Shown: piece by piece, positions 16,977 through 27,791 of the stretch
How the letters are laid out: the number at the start of each line of letters is the position of its first letter
Numbering within the stretch: position 1 is the first letter of the stretch
Source: Bacillota bacterium
GTDB taxonomy: Bacteria > Bacillota > Bacilli > Paenibacillales > NBRC-103111
DNA length: 64,000 nucleotides
Direction of reading: 5' to 3'
Assembly: GCA_023386955.1 (NCBI GenBank)
Contig: JAEWIS010000048.1
Span: 62,001 to 126,000 of the forward strand
Program-made: the position numbers and the translations under genes
Notes under the pieces: generated by a model
What the model was told of the DNA's origin: nothing
What the model saw: the letters and a program-made list of their open reading frames with translations, nothing else
The model's database searches: none

Positions 16977-18198
16977 GGATTTCCGACTCCTTTACACCGT
17001 AATATGCCGGCTTTTTGAAAATGTTCGCCTTAACCAGAAGCTCAATCAGAATCCGGGAGAGAAATACGTTGGTCAGCATGCTCACAAGGATACTGATGAT
17101 CAGCGTCAGGGCAAAGCCGCGGATGGCCCCATTCCCGATGTAATACAGCACGGCGCAAGAGATGATGTTGGTCACGTTGGCATCCAGAATGGTGCGGAAG
17201 GAATGCTTGGCCCCCGCCTTCAAAGCAGACAACATGCTCTTGCCTGTCCGGATTTCCTCTTTAATCCGTTCATAGGTGATGATATTGGCGTCAACCGCCA
17301 TGCCGAGACCCAGAATTAACGCCGCAATGCCGGGCAGGGTAAGGGTTGCGTTCATCCAGTTGAAGATAACCAGCACGATAAACATATAGGTAATCAAGGT
17401 AATGGAAGCGACAATGCCAGGCAGCCTGTAGAAGAAGATCATAAACGCCAGAATGAGCACGGCACCGATAAGCCCGGCTTCCACCGTCTGCTTCAAGGAT
17501 TGCTGGCCTAAGGTTGCGCCTACGCTTTGGGTGTATTTCTCCGTCAGGTTCAACGGCAGAGAGCCCAGATTGATGATATCCACCATTTCCTTGGCTTCAT
17601 CATAGGTGTAACGCCCCGTAATGGAGGCGGTGTCCGAATTGATAACTTGATTAACCGTCGGGCTGGATTTCATTTCTTCGTCCAGATAGATGGAGAGGGT
17701 TTGTCCAACCAGTTTGCCGGTTACCTCACCGAACTTGGCCGCGTCCTTCAATTTAATGGCGACATACGGCTGATGGGCCTGGTCGAATTCCACCTTGGCG
17801 CCGCCTGCCACGAAATCGCTTCCGTTCAGCATAATGGTGCCGTCCGGCGCACGGAAGGTCAGGTTGGCGGGTTTTTTGAGGGTTTCCCGCACTTTGGCTT
17901 CATCCGTCACACCCGCAAGCTTCACGCGGATCCGGTCACTGCCTTCGGTAGTGATATCCGGCTCTGCAATACCCTGGGCGTCGATCCGCTTCTGCAGATT
18001 GCGTGCGGTTTCAATCAGGGCCGCTTTAGTTACCTTGCCGCCTTCCTCTACGGGAGTGGCCACGTACAGAATTTCAAATCCGCCCTTCAAGTCCAAACCA
18101 AGCCGCAGCCCCTTAATGACGTTCGGGCTGAAAATTGCCGTCAGGCTCAAACAAATGACCACGATGGCACAAAAAACAACTAACCTTTTGGCTTTCAT
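16966..18198 (-). CDS. secD: protein translocase subunit SecD
   Basis: 410 residues, the short Gram-positive form. A signal-anchor helix (LVVFCAIVVICLSLTAIF), then LRLGLDLKGGFEILY, the D1 motif, then the extracytoplasmic domain and five C-terminal helices including GLGMAVDANIITYERIKEE, the proton-pathway D-A-N motif. Works with SecF in protein export. Start ATG at 18198 with GGAAGGGG upstream. A strong sigma-A promoter lies directly upstream, so this is the first gene of the secDF-CDF-recJ-apt run. Confidence 0.95.
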   Translation of the reverse strand: MKAKRLVVFCAIVVICLSLTAIFSPNVIKGLRLGLDLKGGFEILYVATPVEEGGKVTKAALIETARNLQKRIDAQGIAEPDITTEGSDRIRVKLAGVTDEAKVRETLKKPANLTFRAPDGTIMLNGSDFVAGGAKVEFDQAHQPYVAIKLKDAAKFGEVTGKLVGQTLSIYLDEEMKSSPTVNQVINSDTASITGRYTYDEAKEMVDIINLGSLPLNLTEKYTQSVGATLGQQSLKQTVEAGLIGAVLILAFMIFFYRLPGIVASITLITYMFIVLVIFNWMNATLTLPGIAALILGLGMAVDANIITYERIKEEIRTGKSMLSALKAGAKHSFRTILDANVTNIISCAVLYYIGNGAIRGFALTLIISILVSMLTNVFLSRILIELLVKANIFKKPAYYGVKESEIRAL

Positions 18199-18236
18199 GA
18201 GATGCTTTCCCCTTCCTTCTTCACTCCAATAGTCCC

Positions 18237-18265
18237 ATTATAACCACCTGCAAACTTCGAGTCAA
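18237..18265 (-). promoter_or_regulatory. sigma-A promoter of secD
   Basis: Minus strand TTGACT at 18265-18260, a 17-base spacer and a perfect TATAAT at 18242-18237, followed about 40 bases later by the secD start. Confidence 0.85.
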
Positions 18266-18399
18266 TTTACGGAAATTCGCACTAAAAGCCCCTCCTGCCG
18301 CCCCCGGGCCGCCTCCGCTTTTGAACAGCAGAAAGAACCGGCACAGACGGGTCTGGCCATGGTAAAACCGGCATTTTTCCACAAAGAAAAAAAGCGCCG

Positions 18400-18657
18400 C
18401 TATTTTAACGGCCCCCTGTATACACTCAGCGTCATCCAGTTCATGAATTGGGTGGACTTAAGCGATAAGATGTCGTTTACCACTTTATGCAAGGCAGGAT
18501 TGCCGTTCTTCTTGTACTTCTCGCTGATACAATCCCAAATATCCTCCCCCGTAACATGCTCATAGCCAATTTGCCGGAATTCCTTCGCCTTGCTGATGCA
18601 CAGCTCCTCGATCATCGCGTTCAGCTTCGCTTCATCCGGAGCGAGTTCCTGCTCCAC
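18400..18657 (-). CDS. comN: post-transcriptional regulator ComN
   Basis: About 85 residues if the GTG at 18657 (preceded by AAGGAC) is used; a TTG seven codons upstream gives 92. The sequence KAKEFRQIGYEHVTGEDIWDCISEKYKKNG matches the Post_transc_reg family, whose B. subtilis member ComN (YrzD) acts on comE mRNA and localises to division sites and poles. The position between secDF and spoVB is the same as in B. subtilis, which supports the name. Soluble, no membrane segment. Divergent from spoVB. Confidence 0.8.
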   Translation of the reverse strand: MEQELAPDEAKLNAMIEELCISKAKEFRQIGYEHVTGEDIWDCISEKYKKNGNPALHKVVNDILSLKSTQFMNWMTLSVYRGPLK

Positions 18658-18856
18658 TTCCCGTCCTTCATCCCCCAACGGCTAAGCACCTGCCCTTCGC
18701 GGATTCAAGTAAATTGGCTCTAAGTTACTTCAAGAAGTATTTCGCCGCAGCTTCCCTTTTTCCTGCCTGTCCACCGGATTTTCATAAATTTAGCATCAGT
18801 CGCGGGACGGGCTGCATATCCATGTAAAGATAATGCTGTACGAGAAGAGGGATCGC

Positions 18857-20449
18857 ATGTCGAAAAAGCGGACAACCATTAAAGGGATCACAAAACAATC
18901 CTTCATAGGCGGGACCTTAATTCTGGTAGCGGCCGGCATTCTGAACCGCCTCCTTGGTTTTGTGCCGCGCATTCTTCTGCCCCGGATTATCGGTGCGGAG
19001 GGGGTGGGCCTGTACCAGCTGGGTTATCCCTTCATGCTGATGATGATGACGGTGATAACGGGCGGGATTCCTCTGGCTGTGGCCAAGCTGGTGGCGGAGG
19101 CGGAATCGGCAGGCAATGAGGGAAAGGTCCGCAAGGTGATGAAGGTATCCCTGGTTCTGTCCATCGGCCTTGGCATTCTGTTTACGGGTATCTGCTATCT
19201 GGGTGCGGATTGGATCACGTCCCACCTGCTGACAGACAAAAGAGTGTTCACCACCTTCAAGGTGATGAGCCCCATTATTCTGATCGTATCCGTTTCCGCC
19301 GTCTATAGAGGCTACTTCCAGGGAAGGCGGAATATGATTCCCACCGCCCTCTCCCAAACCTGCGAAACTTTGGTGCGGATAGCCGGTATGCTGCTGTTGT
19401 CCTGGCTTATGCTGCCCTACGGGCTGGAATATGCCGCTGCCGGAGCTATGCTGGGGGTGCTGGCGGGTGAGCTGGGGGGGATGCTGGTGATGCTGCTCAT
19501 GTATGCATGGACCCGGAAGGACTATCTTCTATATGATAAAGCCGTCATCGGCAAAAATCCGCAGCACATGGGCGGAATTGCCGCTCTTAAGCAAATGGTC
19601 AGGATCGCAGTCCCCGTCACCGCCAGCAAGCTTGTAGGCTCCGCTTCTTATTTGTTCGAATCCATTCTGACTGCCCAATCCCTGGCCAAAGCGGGTATCG
19701 CCACTGCCATTGCCACCGCTCAATACGGGGCGCTGCAGGGGATGGTTATCCCGATCCTTCTTTTGCCCAGCGCACTGACCTTCTCTTTATCCGTCTCGCT
19801 GGTTCCTTCCTTGTCGGAGGCTGCAGCCAGAGGGGACATGCGGACGATTCACATGCGGCTGCACCAATCCTTGCGTCTGGCGCTGGTAACCGGGGCTCCC
19901 TTTGCTGTGATGATGTATATTCTGGCGGATCCGCTGTGCCAATTTCTCTACGGACAAACTGAAATCGGCATCATGCTCAAAATGATGGCCCCCATCGCGT
20001 TGTTCATCTACTTCCAGGCTCCCCTGCAGGCCGCCCTTCAGGCTTTGGACAGGCCGGGTACGGCGCTGGTCAACACAACCGTTGGGACAACGGCTAAGCT
20101 GGCGCTGATTCTCCTCCTGGCCTCCAACCCCCGTATGGGCATTCTCGGCGCGGTAATGGCCATTAACCTGAATACCGTACTTGTCACCTTGATGCATTAC
20201 CGCAGCGTATCCAAAATGCTCCGTTTTTCCATGAAGCCGGCGGAATTCCTGCGGACAGGCGCGGCCATGGCGCTGATGGGACTTACCTGCTGGGCGGTTT
20301 ACGGGATGGATTTCATCTCCTCCGGCCTGCTCCGTTTTTTCCTGGCGGCCGCCGCCGGGTTCACCATCTACCTTGCTGCTGCCGTGATGCTGAAGCTGGT
20401 GGATAAAAGCGACTTCGGCCGGCTTCCCTTTTTCCGGAATAAGCAGTAG
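18857..20449 (+). CDS. spoVB: stage V sporulation protein B, MOP-family flippase
   Basis: 530 residues from ATG 18857, which has AGAGGG six bases upstream; an upstream ATG at 18833 has none. About 14 membrane helices of the MATE/MVF polysaccharide exporter superfamily, with the family start TKQSFIGGTLILVAAGILNRLLGFVPRILLPR. SpoVB is needed for spore cortex formation and is thought to move peptidoglycan precursors across the outer forespore membrane. Conserved neighbourhood with comN and the DUF421 gene; it converges on the latter with only four bases between the stops. Confidence 0.92.
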   Translation: MSKKRTTIKGITKQSFIGGTLILVAAGILNRLLGFVPRILLPRIIGAEGVGLYQLGYPFMLMMMTVITGGIPLAVAKLVAEAESAGNEGKVRKVMKVSLVLSIGLGILFTGICYLGADWITSHLLTDKRVFTTFKVMSPIILIVSVSAVYRGYFQGRRNMIPTALSQTCETLVRIAGMLLLSWLMLPYGLEYAAAGAMLGVLAGELGGMLVMLLMYAWTRKDYLLYDKAVIGKNPQHMGGIAALKQMVRIAVPVTASKLVGSASYLFESILTAQSLAKAGIATAIATAQYGALQGMVIPILLLPSALTFSLSVSLVPSLSEAAARGDMRTIHMRLHQSLRLALVTGAPFAVMMYILADPLCQFLYGQTEIGIMLKMMAPIALFIYFQAPLQAALQALDRPGTALVNTTVGTTAKLALILLLASNPRMGILGAVMAINLNTVLVTLMHYRSVSKMLRFSMKPAEFLRTGAAMALMGLTCWAVYGMDFISSGLLRFFLAAAAGFTIYLAAAVMLKLVDKSDFGRLPFFRNKQ

Positions 20450-20453
20450 GTTC

Positions 20454-21137
20454 TTACCGTTTCTTATCCAGAAACATGACCCCTCTGTGGTCCACCGAAC
20501 AGAAAAATACCTCCTTGAAATCCTTCACCCCCCGCTCCTGGATCTTGCTTTTCAGCCAAAACCGGGTTTTGCCCAGCTTGGACAAATTCTGGTCCTGGAC
20601 CTTGCCGTCCATAATCAGAGGGAGCGGCAGCCCCTCGTAACGGATCGTATCGAAGGGATCGGGGGGAACCTCCGCCTGGCGCTTCTCCTCGGGTTTTTCC
20701 ACCACGGTGAGCTTGCCGGAGGTTTCCAGAATGGCAAACTCCACATCGGCCACATTCATGACCCGGTTCTGCCGGAGCTGCACCATCAGGTCGTCCAGAT
20801 TGTAGCGCTGCCGCTTCATTTCGGACCGGTCCAGCTTGCCGTTTTTAATGAGATAGCTGGGGGTGCCTTCGATATATTCCCTTGCTTTTTGGCTGTGCAA
20901 AGAAAGCTTGGCCGTACCGATCTGGATCAGAACGAGGGTGGCGATAGGAACCAGACCATGAAGGATGGGCTTACGCAAATCATCGATGATAAAAACCGCG
21001 ATTTCCGCGATGATGATGAAAATAACCAGATCAAACACGGACAGCTTGCCGATTTCCCGCTTGCCCATCAAACGCATGGTGAGAAAAACCACAACATAGA
21101 CCAGCACCGTTCTTATAAAAAGCGGTATTATCTCCAT
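20454..21137 (-). CDS. DUF421/YetF-type membrane protein (YrbG-like)
   Basis: 227 residues. Three N-terminal membrane helices (including VYVVVFLTMRLMGKREIGKLS, the DUF421 hallmark) and a cytoplasmic YetF-like domain with YNLDDLMVQLRQNRVMNVADVEFAILETSGKLTV. Position next to spoVB matches B. subtilis yrbG. In the related YetF/YdfS/SpoVA-type proteins a role in spore or membrane homeostasis has been proposed; the exact function is unknown. Confidence 0.85.
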   Translation of the reverse strand: MEIIPLFIRTVLVYVVVFLTMRLMGKREIGKLSVFDLVIFIIIAEIAVFIIDDLRKPILHGLVPIATLVLIQIGTAKLSLHSQKAREYIEGTPSYLIKNGKLDRSEMKRQRYNLDDLMVQLRQNRVMNVADVEFAILETSGKLTVVEKPEEKRQAEVPPDPFDTIRYEGLPLPLIMDGKVQDQNLSKLGKTRFWLKSKIQERGVKDFKEVFFCSVDHRGVMFLDKKR

Positions 21138-21346
21138 GGTCTGCCCCTCCTGCCAGGTTTCGTGTCACCTGGTAGTTTGGCGCATCGCAAAATCACTCAT
21201 ACACGGTCCGGAGCCTCAATTATTCCCAACAGCAAGGACAAACCGGGCAGTCTTGTACTATTTGGCCTGCTTGTTCATAGAATGGAACAAAGAGATGTTC
21301 ACAAGCAAAATGCAATCCATCAGAAAGCCCTAAGGAGGAATGAAAT

Positions 21347-21733
21347 ATGAATTTCAAGCAAGTGGGACAAGTGGGGTCCGGGTCACCTATGCTGCGGGGA
21401 TTGTTGTTTGCTTTTGCCGTGATGGCTCTGGGCGCTTTGGCCGCGTCCGTGGCAGTGACGGCCGGTGATCAGGGAGAGGAGGTCCTGCCGGTTTATGCGT
21501 GGATCATTCACGGCTTATCTGTATTGGCCGGCAGCTTTGCCAGCGGACGCCGCTCTGGGGTGAAGGGCTGGTATCATGGCGGACTGTTGGGTCTGTTGTA
21601 CAGCATCATTGTCCTGATTATCGGTTTCTTGAGCTTCGACAAGGGGATGGACTGGAGTGTGGCCCTGTTTGCGGCAGCGGCCTTTATGGTAGGGGCCGTA
21701 GGCGGAATCTTCGGGGTCAACACTAAAAAGTAG
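21347..21733 (+). CDS. yrzE: TIGR04086-family membrane protein (YrzE-like)
   Basis: 128 residues, ATG with AAGGAGG upstream. Four predicted membrane helices: LRGLLFAFAVMALGALAAS, VYAWIIHGLSVLAGSFASG, GLLGLLYSIIVLIIGFLSF and AALFAAAAFMVGAVGGIFGV. The RRSGVKGWYHGGLLGLLY loop is typical of the family. In B. subtilis yrzE lies between yajC and yrbG; here it keeps that place except that a two-component system has been inserted on the yajC side. Function unknown. Confidence 0.8.
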   Translation: MNFKQVGQVGSGSPMLRGLLFAFAVMALGALAASVAVTAGDQGEEVLPVYAWIIHGLSVLAGSFASGRRSGVKGWYHGGLLGLLYSIIVLIIGFLSFDKGMDWSVALFAAAAFMVGAVGGIFGVNTKK

Positions 21734-21746
21734 GGTACAACGGTAC

Positions 21747-21788
21747 AAAAGAGGGATGGCGGACTGTTGGGTCCCCCATCCCTCTTTT
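21747..21788. terminator. bidirectional terminator
   Basis: AAAAGAGGGATGG at 21747-21759 pairs perfectly with CCATCCCTCTTTT at 21776-21788, giving T-runs on both strands. It serves yrzE (plus) and the sensor kinase gene (minus), whose stop lies three bases away. Confidence 0.9.
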
Positions 21789-21791
21789 CGT

Positions 21792-24700
21792 TTACGGGTC
21801 ATTCCGGGTATTCACTGTTCGGATTGTGAAGGAAACGGTGGTTCCCCTGCCGGGAACACTGGTTACGGATAAACCGCTGCCGTACCGTTTGCGCAGCCTC
21901 CGGTCCGTATTCACCAGCCCTACTCCCTTGCGCTCGGGCGTGGAGGAAGGCTGGAAAAGCGCCGCGCATTGCTCCGCATCCATCCCGACACCATTGTCCT
22001 CCACCGCCACCTCCACGTCCTCTCCGCTGCTGCGGATGCGGATGGTCACCCTGCCTCCTTTGGAGCGGGACAGAATTCCATGCTTCACCGCATTCTCCAC
22101 CAAAGGCTGAATGGTGAACGGAGGCAGCAGGGTCTCCATCAGGTCCTCCCGTTCCGCCAGCTCCCACTCCACCAATAGCCTATCCCCGAAGCGTTCCCGT
22201 TCAATATACAGGTAAGCCTTAACCAGCTCCAGTTCAACATGAAGGGGAACGGCATCACGGGTATTCAGAAAATCAAAGCTGATCCGCAAATAGGAGCTGA
22301 AGGCATCGATCATCATCCGCATCCGCTCCACATCGATTTGGCCCAGGGCGGAGATGGAATTCATGGCATTGAACAAAAAATGAGGCTCAATCTGGGCCTG
22401 GAGGTATGCCCCCTCCAGTCTTAGCAGCTCGTCCATGGTCTGCTTCAGCCGGGTCAGGGCCAATACGCGGCTGCGAAGCTCCAGCGGATTCACTGGTTTG
22501 GCCACATAATCATTAGCTCCGGCATGGAAACCCGCTTGAATGTCCTCCGGCATGCTCCTGGCCGTCAGCAGCAGAACCGGAAGCTCCAAGAGAGAATACC
22601 GGGTACGTACAACGGACGCCAGCTCATAGCCGGACATACCCGGCATCATCACGTCGGTAATCAGCAAGTCCCATGAGCCCTCCCCGATTTTCTCCAAAGC
22701 CTCCCGGCCTCCTCCGGCTGTAACAATCCGGTAATGGTCAAGAGCCAGCACAGAGGTCAGCACCTTCAGGTTTACCGGATCATCGTCCACCATCAATATC
22801 CGGGGTCTGTCGGCTGGCTCTGTAGGCACAGGCGAATCTACAGCTTCCGCTTCACCGGTGCCAGCTGTTGCAGATGAAGCCACCTTCTTCGCCAGAGAAC
22901 TGACGAACTCCGGAACACTGCCAGCCTGGTGCGCCAACGGCAGCCGGAATGAAAACACTGTCCCCTTTCCCGGAGCAGTTTCCAGCCCCAGCTCGCCGCC
23001 GTGCAATTCCACCAGCTTCCTGCTGATGGACAAGCCCAAACCGAAACCGCCCTCTGCAGCACCCCGGCCGGACTCCCCCTGTTCATAGGCCTCGAACACT
23101 CTTCGGGCAGTCACCTCATCCATACCGATGCCCGTGTCCCGAACTGCCAGTTCCGCCTCCTTGCCTACAAGCCGTGCCGTTACCGTTACCGAGCCTGCTT
23201 CCGTAGACTTCAGCGCATTATGGATCAGATTCACCAGAATCTGAATCAGCCGCATTTCATCGGCCAGCACTGGAGGGAAGTCGGGTGGAATGGATGCCGT
23301 AAGCCGCACCGGTTTATTCTCCGTGAGATAAACAAGCATGTCGGTAACGCCGGCCGTTACCGTCTGCAGGGAAACCGGGGCCAGCTGCAGGCTGACCCCT
23401 TTGTTCCGCAGCCGGGCCTGCTCCAGCAGATCATTCAGCATAAGCGTCATTCTGCCGCCGATCGTCAGAAGAAGCTCCAGGCTCCGTGCACTTTCAGCGC
23501 CGATAGTGTTCCGCTCCGTCTCCAGCACGTTCTGGGCAATGTTCATCATCCCATGCAGGGGATTGCGCAGCTCATGGGACGTATTGGCCAAAAACTCATC
23601 CTTGCGCCGGTCCTCCTGCTGAAGCCGCAACGCCAGCTCCTTGGCCTGCTCCACCTTCCGGAAATACTGCTTCAGGGCATAAGCGGCAAGGCTGAGGCAA
23701 AGCACCACAAGATCCACAGGATAAAAGCCCATATTCAGGGTGCTGTGGGTTTTGAGGCTGCTCCAGACCAAATTCGAGACCAGGCTTGAGCCAGCCAGCA
23801 GCAAATAGATGGTATCCTGCTTTCCTCTACGCACGGCCAGCACCAGAACGGCGATAATCGCCAACAGGAAACCCATGTAGAGAATACGGTTCACCGGGTC
23901 CAGCAAAGCGACGATCCGGGCGGGCAGAAACGCCACCACCAGCATCCACACCGCAAAGGCGCCAGCAGCCAGCCTGTAAGTGCGATTAATCCGTTCGGGC
24001 ATCAATAGCCTGACAATAAAATCAAAACATGCCGCCGACATGGCCGGCAGCACCAGCCAAATCACCTTAATTAAAGCGCCGTAGGATAGTGGGAGCATGC
24101 CCATTCCCAGCCGGTCCTCGGAGATAAGCAGGGTTGCAACCCCAAAGCCCAGGCCGCAGAACAGGCTCAAGAGCATCCGGGAGCGGCTTCCCAGCAGATA
24201 GGTCAGCAGCACAACCAGCATAAGCAGCAGGAGCAGCAATATCACCGCTCCCTGCAGCATCAAGCTGATCGCCTTCTCCCGTTGGAGGGCGGTGGAGACG
24301 CCGAAGCTGAGGGATTTGGCAATTCCCCCTTTGTACATGTAACTGGTATCTACCGCAACCTGGATCATGATCTCCAGCTCTTTGCCCCGCGGCTCAAAAA
24401 ATGCCTGATAGGTCATAACACCGGAGACGAAGGACCCGGCATCCTCCGTAAGCACACCCGAGCCGCCCATGGGACGGCCATCCACGAATAGAGCGGAGCC
24501 ATGTTTGATATCTTTCATGGAAAGGCCGAGGACACCAAGGTCCCCATCAGGCAGAAGGATCCGGAGACGGTAGGTGCCGTATTGAAAGGTTTCGTGTGCG
24601 AGGCCCGCGGTTGCTTTATTCCATAAGCCGGGAACCTTGAGATAAGTGGGAGACGGGGCAGGCTGTGCGTCCGGCTCCACATGCTCCAGGAGGCGGGAAG

Positions 24701-24893
24701 GATAGAACTCCCACTCCCCGTCCAGATTCATTGTCCGGCTGCCCGGCAGGCCATACGGACGCAAATCCAGAATTCCTTTGACGGCGGCGGGATCATGAGG
24801 CTCCGTGCGGGCCACAAGCCAGACCAGCCTCACACCTGTTAGAGCCAGGATAAACAGCAGGGCGGGCAGCACCATTTTCCGATAAGGAATCAT
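21792..24893 (-). CDS. 7TM hybrid histidine kinase with REC and second LytS-type kinase module
   Basis: 1033 residues from ATG 24893, which overlaps the stop of the upstream regulator (TGATG). Order of parts: signal anchor (7-25); extracellular galactose-binding-like domain (about 45-185, with LDGEWEFYP and KVPGLWN); seven membrane helices of the 7TMR-DISM type (about 205-405); short coiled coil; HisKA with phospho-acceptor His440 (NTSHELRNP); HATPase; receiver domain (VDDDPVN, LLITDVMMPG); a second kinase module of the LytS/YesM type (IEPHFLFNAMNSIS) with its own HATPase. Partner is the adjacent BTAD-type regulator. Signal unknown; the lectin-like fold suggests a carbohydrate or cell-wall ligand. 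Confidence 0.88.
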   Translation of the reverse strand: MIPYRKMVLPALLFILALTGVRLVWLVARTEPHDPAAVKGILDLRPYGLPGSRTMNLDGEWEFYPSRLLEHVEPDAQPAPSPTYLKVPGLWNKATAGLAHETFQYGTYRLRILLPDGDLGVLGLSMKDIKHGSALFVDGRPMGGSGVLTEDAGSFVSGVMTYQAFFEPRGKELEIMIQVAVDTSYMYKGGIAKSLSFGVSTALQREKAISLMLQGAVILLLLLLMLVVLLTYLLGSRSRMLLSLFCGLGFGVATLLISEDRLGMGMLPLSYGALIKVIWLVLPAMSAACFDFIVRLLMPERINRTYRLAAGAFAVWMLVVAFLPARIVALLDPVNRILYMGFLLAIIAVLVLAVRRGKQDTIYLLLAGSSLVSNLVWSSLKTHSTLNMGFYPVDLVVLCLSLAAYALKQYFRKVEQAKELALRLQQEDRRKDEFLANTSHELRNPLHGMMNIAQNVLETERNTIGAESARSLELLLTIGGRMTLMLNDLLEQARLRNKGVSLQLAPVSLQTVTAGVTDMLVYLTENKPVRLTASIPPDFPPVLADEMRLIQILVNLIHNALKSTEAGSVTVTARLVGKEAELAVRDTGIGMDEVTARRVFEAYEQGESGRGAAEGGFGLGLSISRKLVELHGGELGLETAPGKGTVFSFRLPLAHQAGSVPEFVSSLAKKVASSATAGTGEAEAVDSPVPTEPADRPRILMVDDDPVNLKVLTSVLALDHYRIVTAGGGREALEKIGEGSWDLLITDVMMPGMSGYELASVVRTRYSLLELPVLLLTARSMPEDIQAGFHAGANDYVAKPVNPLELRSRVLALTRLKQTMDELLRLEGAYLQAQIEPHFLFNAMNSISALGQIDVERMRMMIDAFSSYLRISFDFLNTRDAVPLHVELELVKAYLYIERERFGDRLLVEWELAEREDLMETLLPPFTIQPLVENAVKHGILSRSKGGRVTIRIRSSGEDVEVAVEDNGVGMDAEQCAALFQPSSTPERKGVGLVNTDRRLRKRYGSGLSVTSVPGRGTTVSFTIRTVNTRNDP

Positions 24894-26032
24894 CAGCTGG
24901 CACTTTCCCTGGTACGGCCAATATACCACTGGAGCACCTTCAAGGACAGCTTGACACCCAGATCTCCCTCCACATTGCGCTTCAATTCCGCAAAGCAGGC
25001 CTCCGTTGCCGCACGATCCCCGATTTCATCGTACAGCTTCATTAGCGACAGGTACCCCTCTTCATAATAGGGATGCAGCTCCAGCGTGCGCTTCAATACG
25101 GTAACCGCATCCAGCAGAAGCCCGTCCTTCCGGTAGGAATCTGCCAGCTGTGAGGCCTGATGGAGCCGGATAACCCGCAGCCGCTCCCGTTCCCCCTCCG
25201 CCCACAGATAGTCCATTGGTCCAAGATATTCACCCCGGTACATGTCAAACAGCCTTTGATGAAGGGGGCGGTTGGCAGCATGAAACTCCTTCATGCTGCG
25301 GATGTTTTCTTCCCATTCCGCCGCATCCAGCTTCACCCTTCCCATATCCAGGGTATATCCATCCCCCCCGCTTGCATTCAGAATGCGGATTTCCAGGGAG
25401 GCCTGCTTTAAGCACTGCTTGATCTGATAGATGGTGGTATACAAATGGGTGGAGCTTTTTTTGAAATCAAAATCAGGCCATAAAAGCTGCAAAATCTCAT
25501 CCTTGGTCACAAATCGGTTCCGGTGGTGGAGCAAATACAAAAACAGCTCCTGAGCCTTGGAGGTTCTCCACTTCAGGAGCTGTGGCGCAGAACTGTCGCT
25601 GGAAAAAGCCACCGGCCCCATTATATGTAAACACATGTGTTTCGCAGCCGGTACCTCCGGCGCATTCCGGCTGAACCGTTCCCCCAGACGGTGGACGGTT
25701 TTGGCCAGTCTGTCCTTGGAGATAGGCTTCAGGAGATAATCCAGTGCGTTAATATCGAAGGCATCCAGCGCATAATCCCCATGTGCCGTAACGAAAACAA
25801 TATCCGTTCCCGGGCTTACCTGCTGGATCAGCTCAGCCGTCCGCAACCCGTTCATATCCGGCATATGGATATCCAAAAAAACCACATCCGGCTGGATGGA
25901 CGAGGCCAGCTCCAGGATCATGGCAGGGTCCATGGCAGTTCCAGCCACTTTGATGTCGGGATAAGCGGCCAGCATATGTTCCATTTGAAAAAGCGCCAGT
26001 TGTTCATCATCGGCAAGCAAGGCCCGTATCAT
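24893..26032 (-). CDS. response regulator with winged-helix and BTAD domain
   Basis: 379 residues from ATG 26032, chosen for GGAAGG upstream and because MIRALLADDEQLALFQ is the normal receiver start. Receiver domain with DD near the N-terminus, the phospho-accepting Asp in VFLDIHMPDMNG, and the K of LLKPIS; then an OmpR/SARP-like winged helix (KAQELFLYLLHHRNRFVTKDE) and a bacterial transcriptional activator domain of tandem helices (HQRLFDMYRGEYLGPMDYLWAEGERERLRV). This is the standard partner type for 7TM hybrid kinases in Paenibacillus. It is coupled to the kinase by a one-base stop/start overlap. Confidence 0.88.
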   Translation of the reverse strand: MIRALLADDEQLALFQMEHMLAAYPDIKVAGTAMDPAMILELASSIQPDVVFLDIHMPDMNGLRTAELIQQVSPGTDIVFVTAHGDYALDAFDINALDYLLKPISKDRLAKTVHRLGERFSRNAPEVPAAKHMCLHIMGPVAFSSDSSAPQLLKWRTSKAQELFLYLLHHRNRFVTKDEILQLLWPDFDFKKSSTHLYTTIYQIKQCLKQASLEIRILNASGGDGYTLDMGRVKLDAAEWEENIRSMKEFHAANRPLHQRLFDMYRGEYLGPMDYLWAEGERERLRVIRLHQASQLADSYRKDGLLLDAVTVLKRTLELHPYYEEGYLSLMKLYDEIGDRAATEACFAELKRNVEGDLGVKLSLKVLQWYIGRTRESAS

Positions 26033-26112
26033 TCCAATCCTTCCCTTCTCTCCCGATTCTACCATGGAACCGCCAGGGCTGCGACAAGAATCATGCTTTT
26101 TTCACAATCAAC

Positions 26113-26139
26113 AAAAAAAGGAGCCTCCCGGCTCCTTCT
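26113..26139 (-). terminator. Rho-independent terminator after yajC
   Basis: Minus strand AAGGAGCCGGGAGGCTCCTT followed by TTTTTG; it closes the ruvC-ruvA-ruvB-SpoIID-queA-tgt-yajC run. Confidence 0.88.
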
Positions 26140-26146
26140 TGGGCAA

Positions 26147-26506
26147 TTAGTCCTTAATCTCTCCGTCGGCCTTTTCTTTCTTCTCTTCCCTCTTCTCCAG
26201 AGTGGAAGGTGCGGCTTGAACCACATTGTTGATGGCCGAACGGTCAAAGGTCATCTTGGTGACATCATTGACACGGAGCACGATGGTATCGTCGGTCATC
26301 TCCAGAATGGTGCCGTGCAGTCCGCCAATGGTGGTGACCTTGTCACCCTTTTTGAGATTGGCCAACAGCAGGTTGCGGGACTTCTGGCGCTTTTGCTGCG
26401 GACGAATCATCAGGAAGTACATGATCGCAAAGATTGCGATGAATGGTACGAAGGTGACCAAAAGTCCGGCCCCTCCTGCTGCAGGTTCTGCTGCAAGGTT
26501 AAACAC
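26147..26506 (-). CDS. yajC: preprotein translocase subunit YajC
   Basis: 119 residues, GTG start with AGGAGG upstream. One membrane helix (LLVTFVPFIAIFAIMYFLMIRPQ) followed by RPQQKRQKSRNLLLANLKKGDKVTT and a small beta-rich cytoplasmic domain (GGLHGTILEMTDDTIVL), then a charged Lys/Glu tail. Accessory to SecDF. Located directly behind tgt, the nearly universal position. Confidence 0.95.
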   Translation of the reverse strand: MFNLAAEPAAGGAGLLVTFVPFIAIFAIMYFLMIRPQQKRQKSRNLLLANLKKGDKVTTIGGLHGTILEMTDDTIVLRVNDVTKMTFDRSAINNVVQAAPSTLEKREEKKEKADGEIKD

Positions 26507-26630
26507 GCGGATTCCTCCTATTAAATAGTAGTGATGGTGCGGTTTATGTATGTGCTTCCATTAAACCCGATGCCTGAGGCCTGTCCTCCTCTTACCGGGG
26601 GCAGGCCGATATGATGTGCGGGGGTAAAGC

Positions 26631-27791
<1,161 letters not shown>

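Noticed and set aside
16041-18198. Possibility that secD and secF are one broken secDF gene
   Set aside because: Both have proper starts, complete membrane topology and an 11-base overlap; separate genes are normal in this family.
18383-18412. Terminator-like GCCG..CGGC hairpin overlapping the comN stop
   Set aside because: The stem is only four to five pairs; the following T-run exists but the call is too weak to list.
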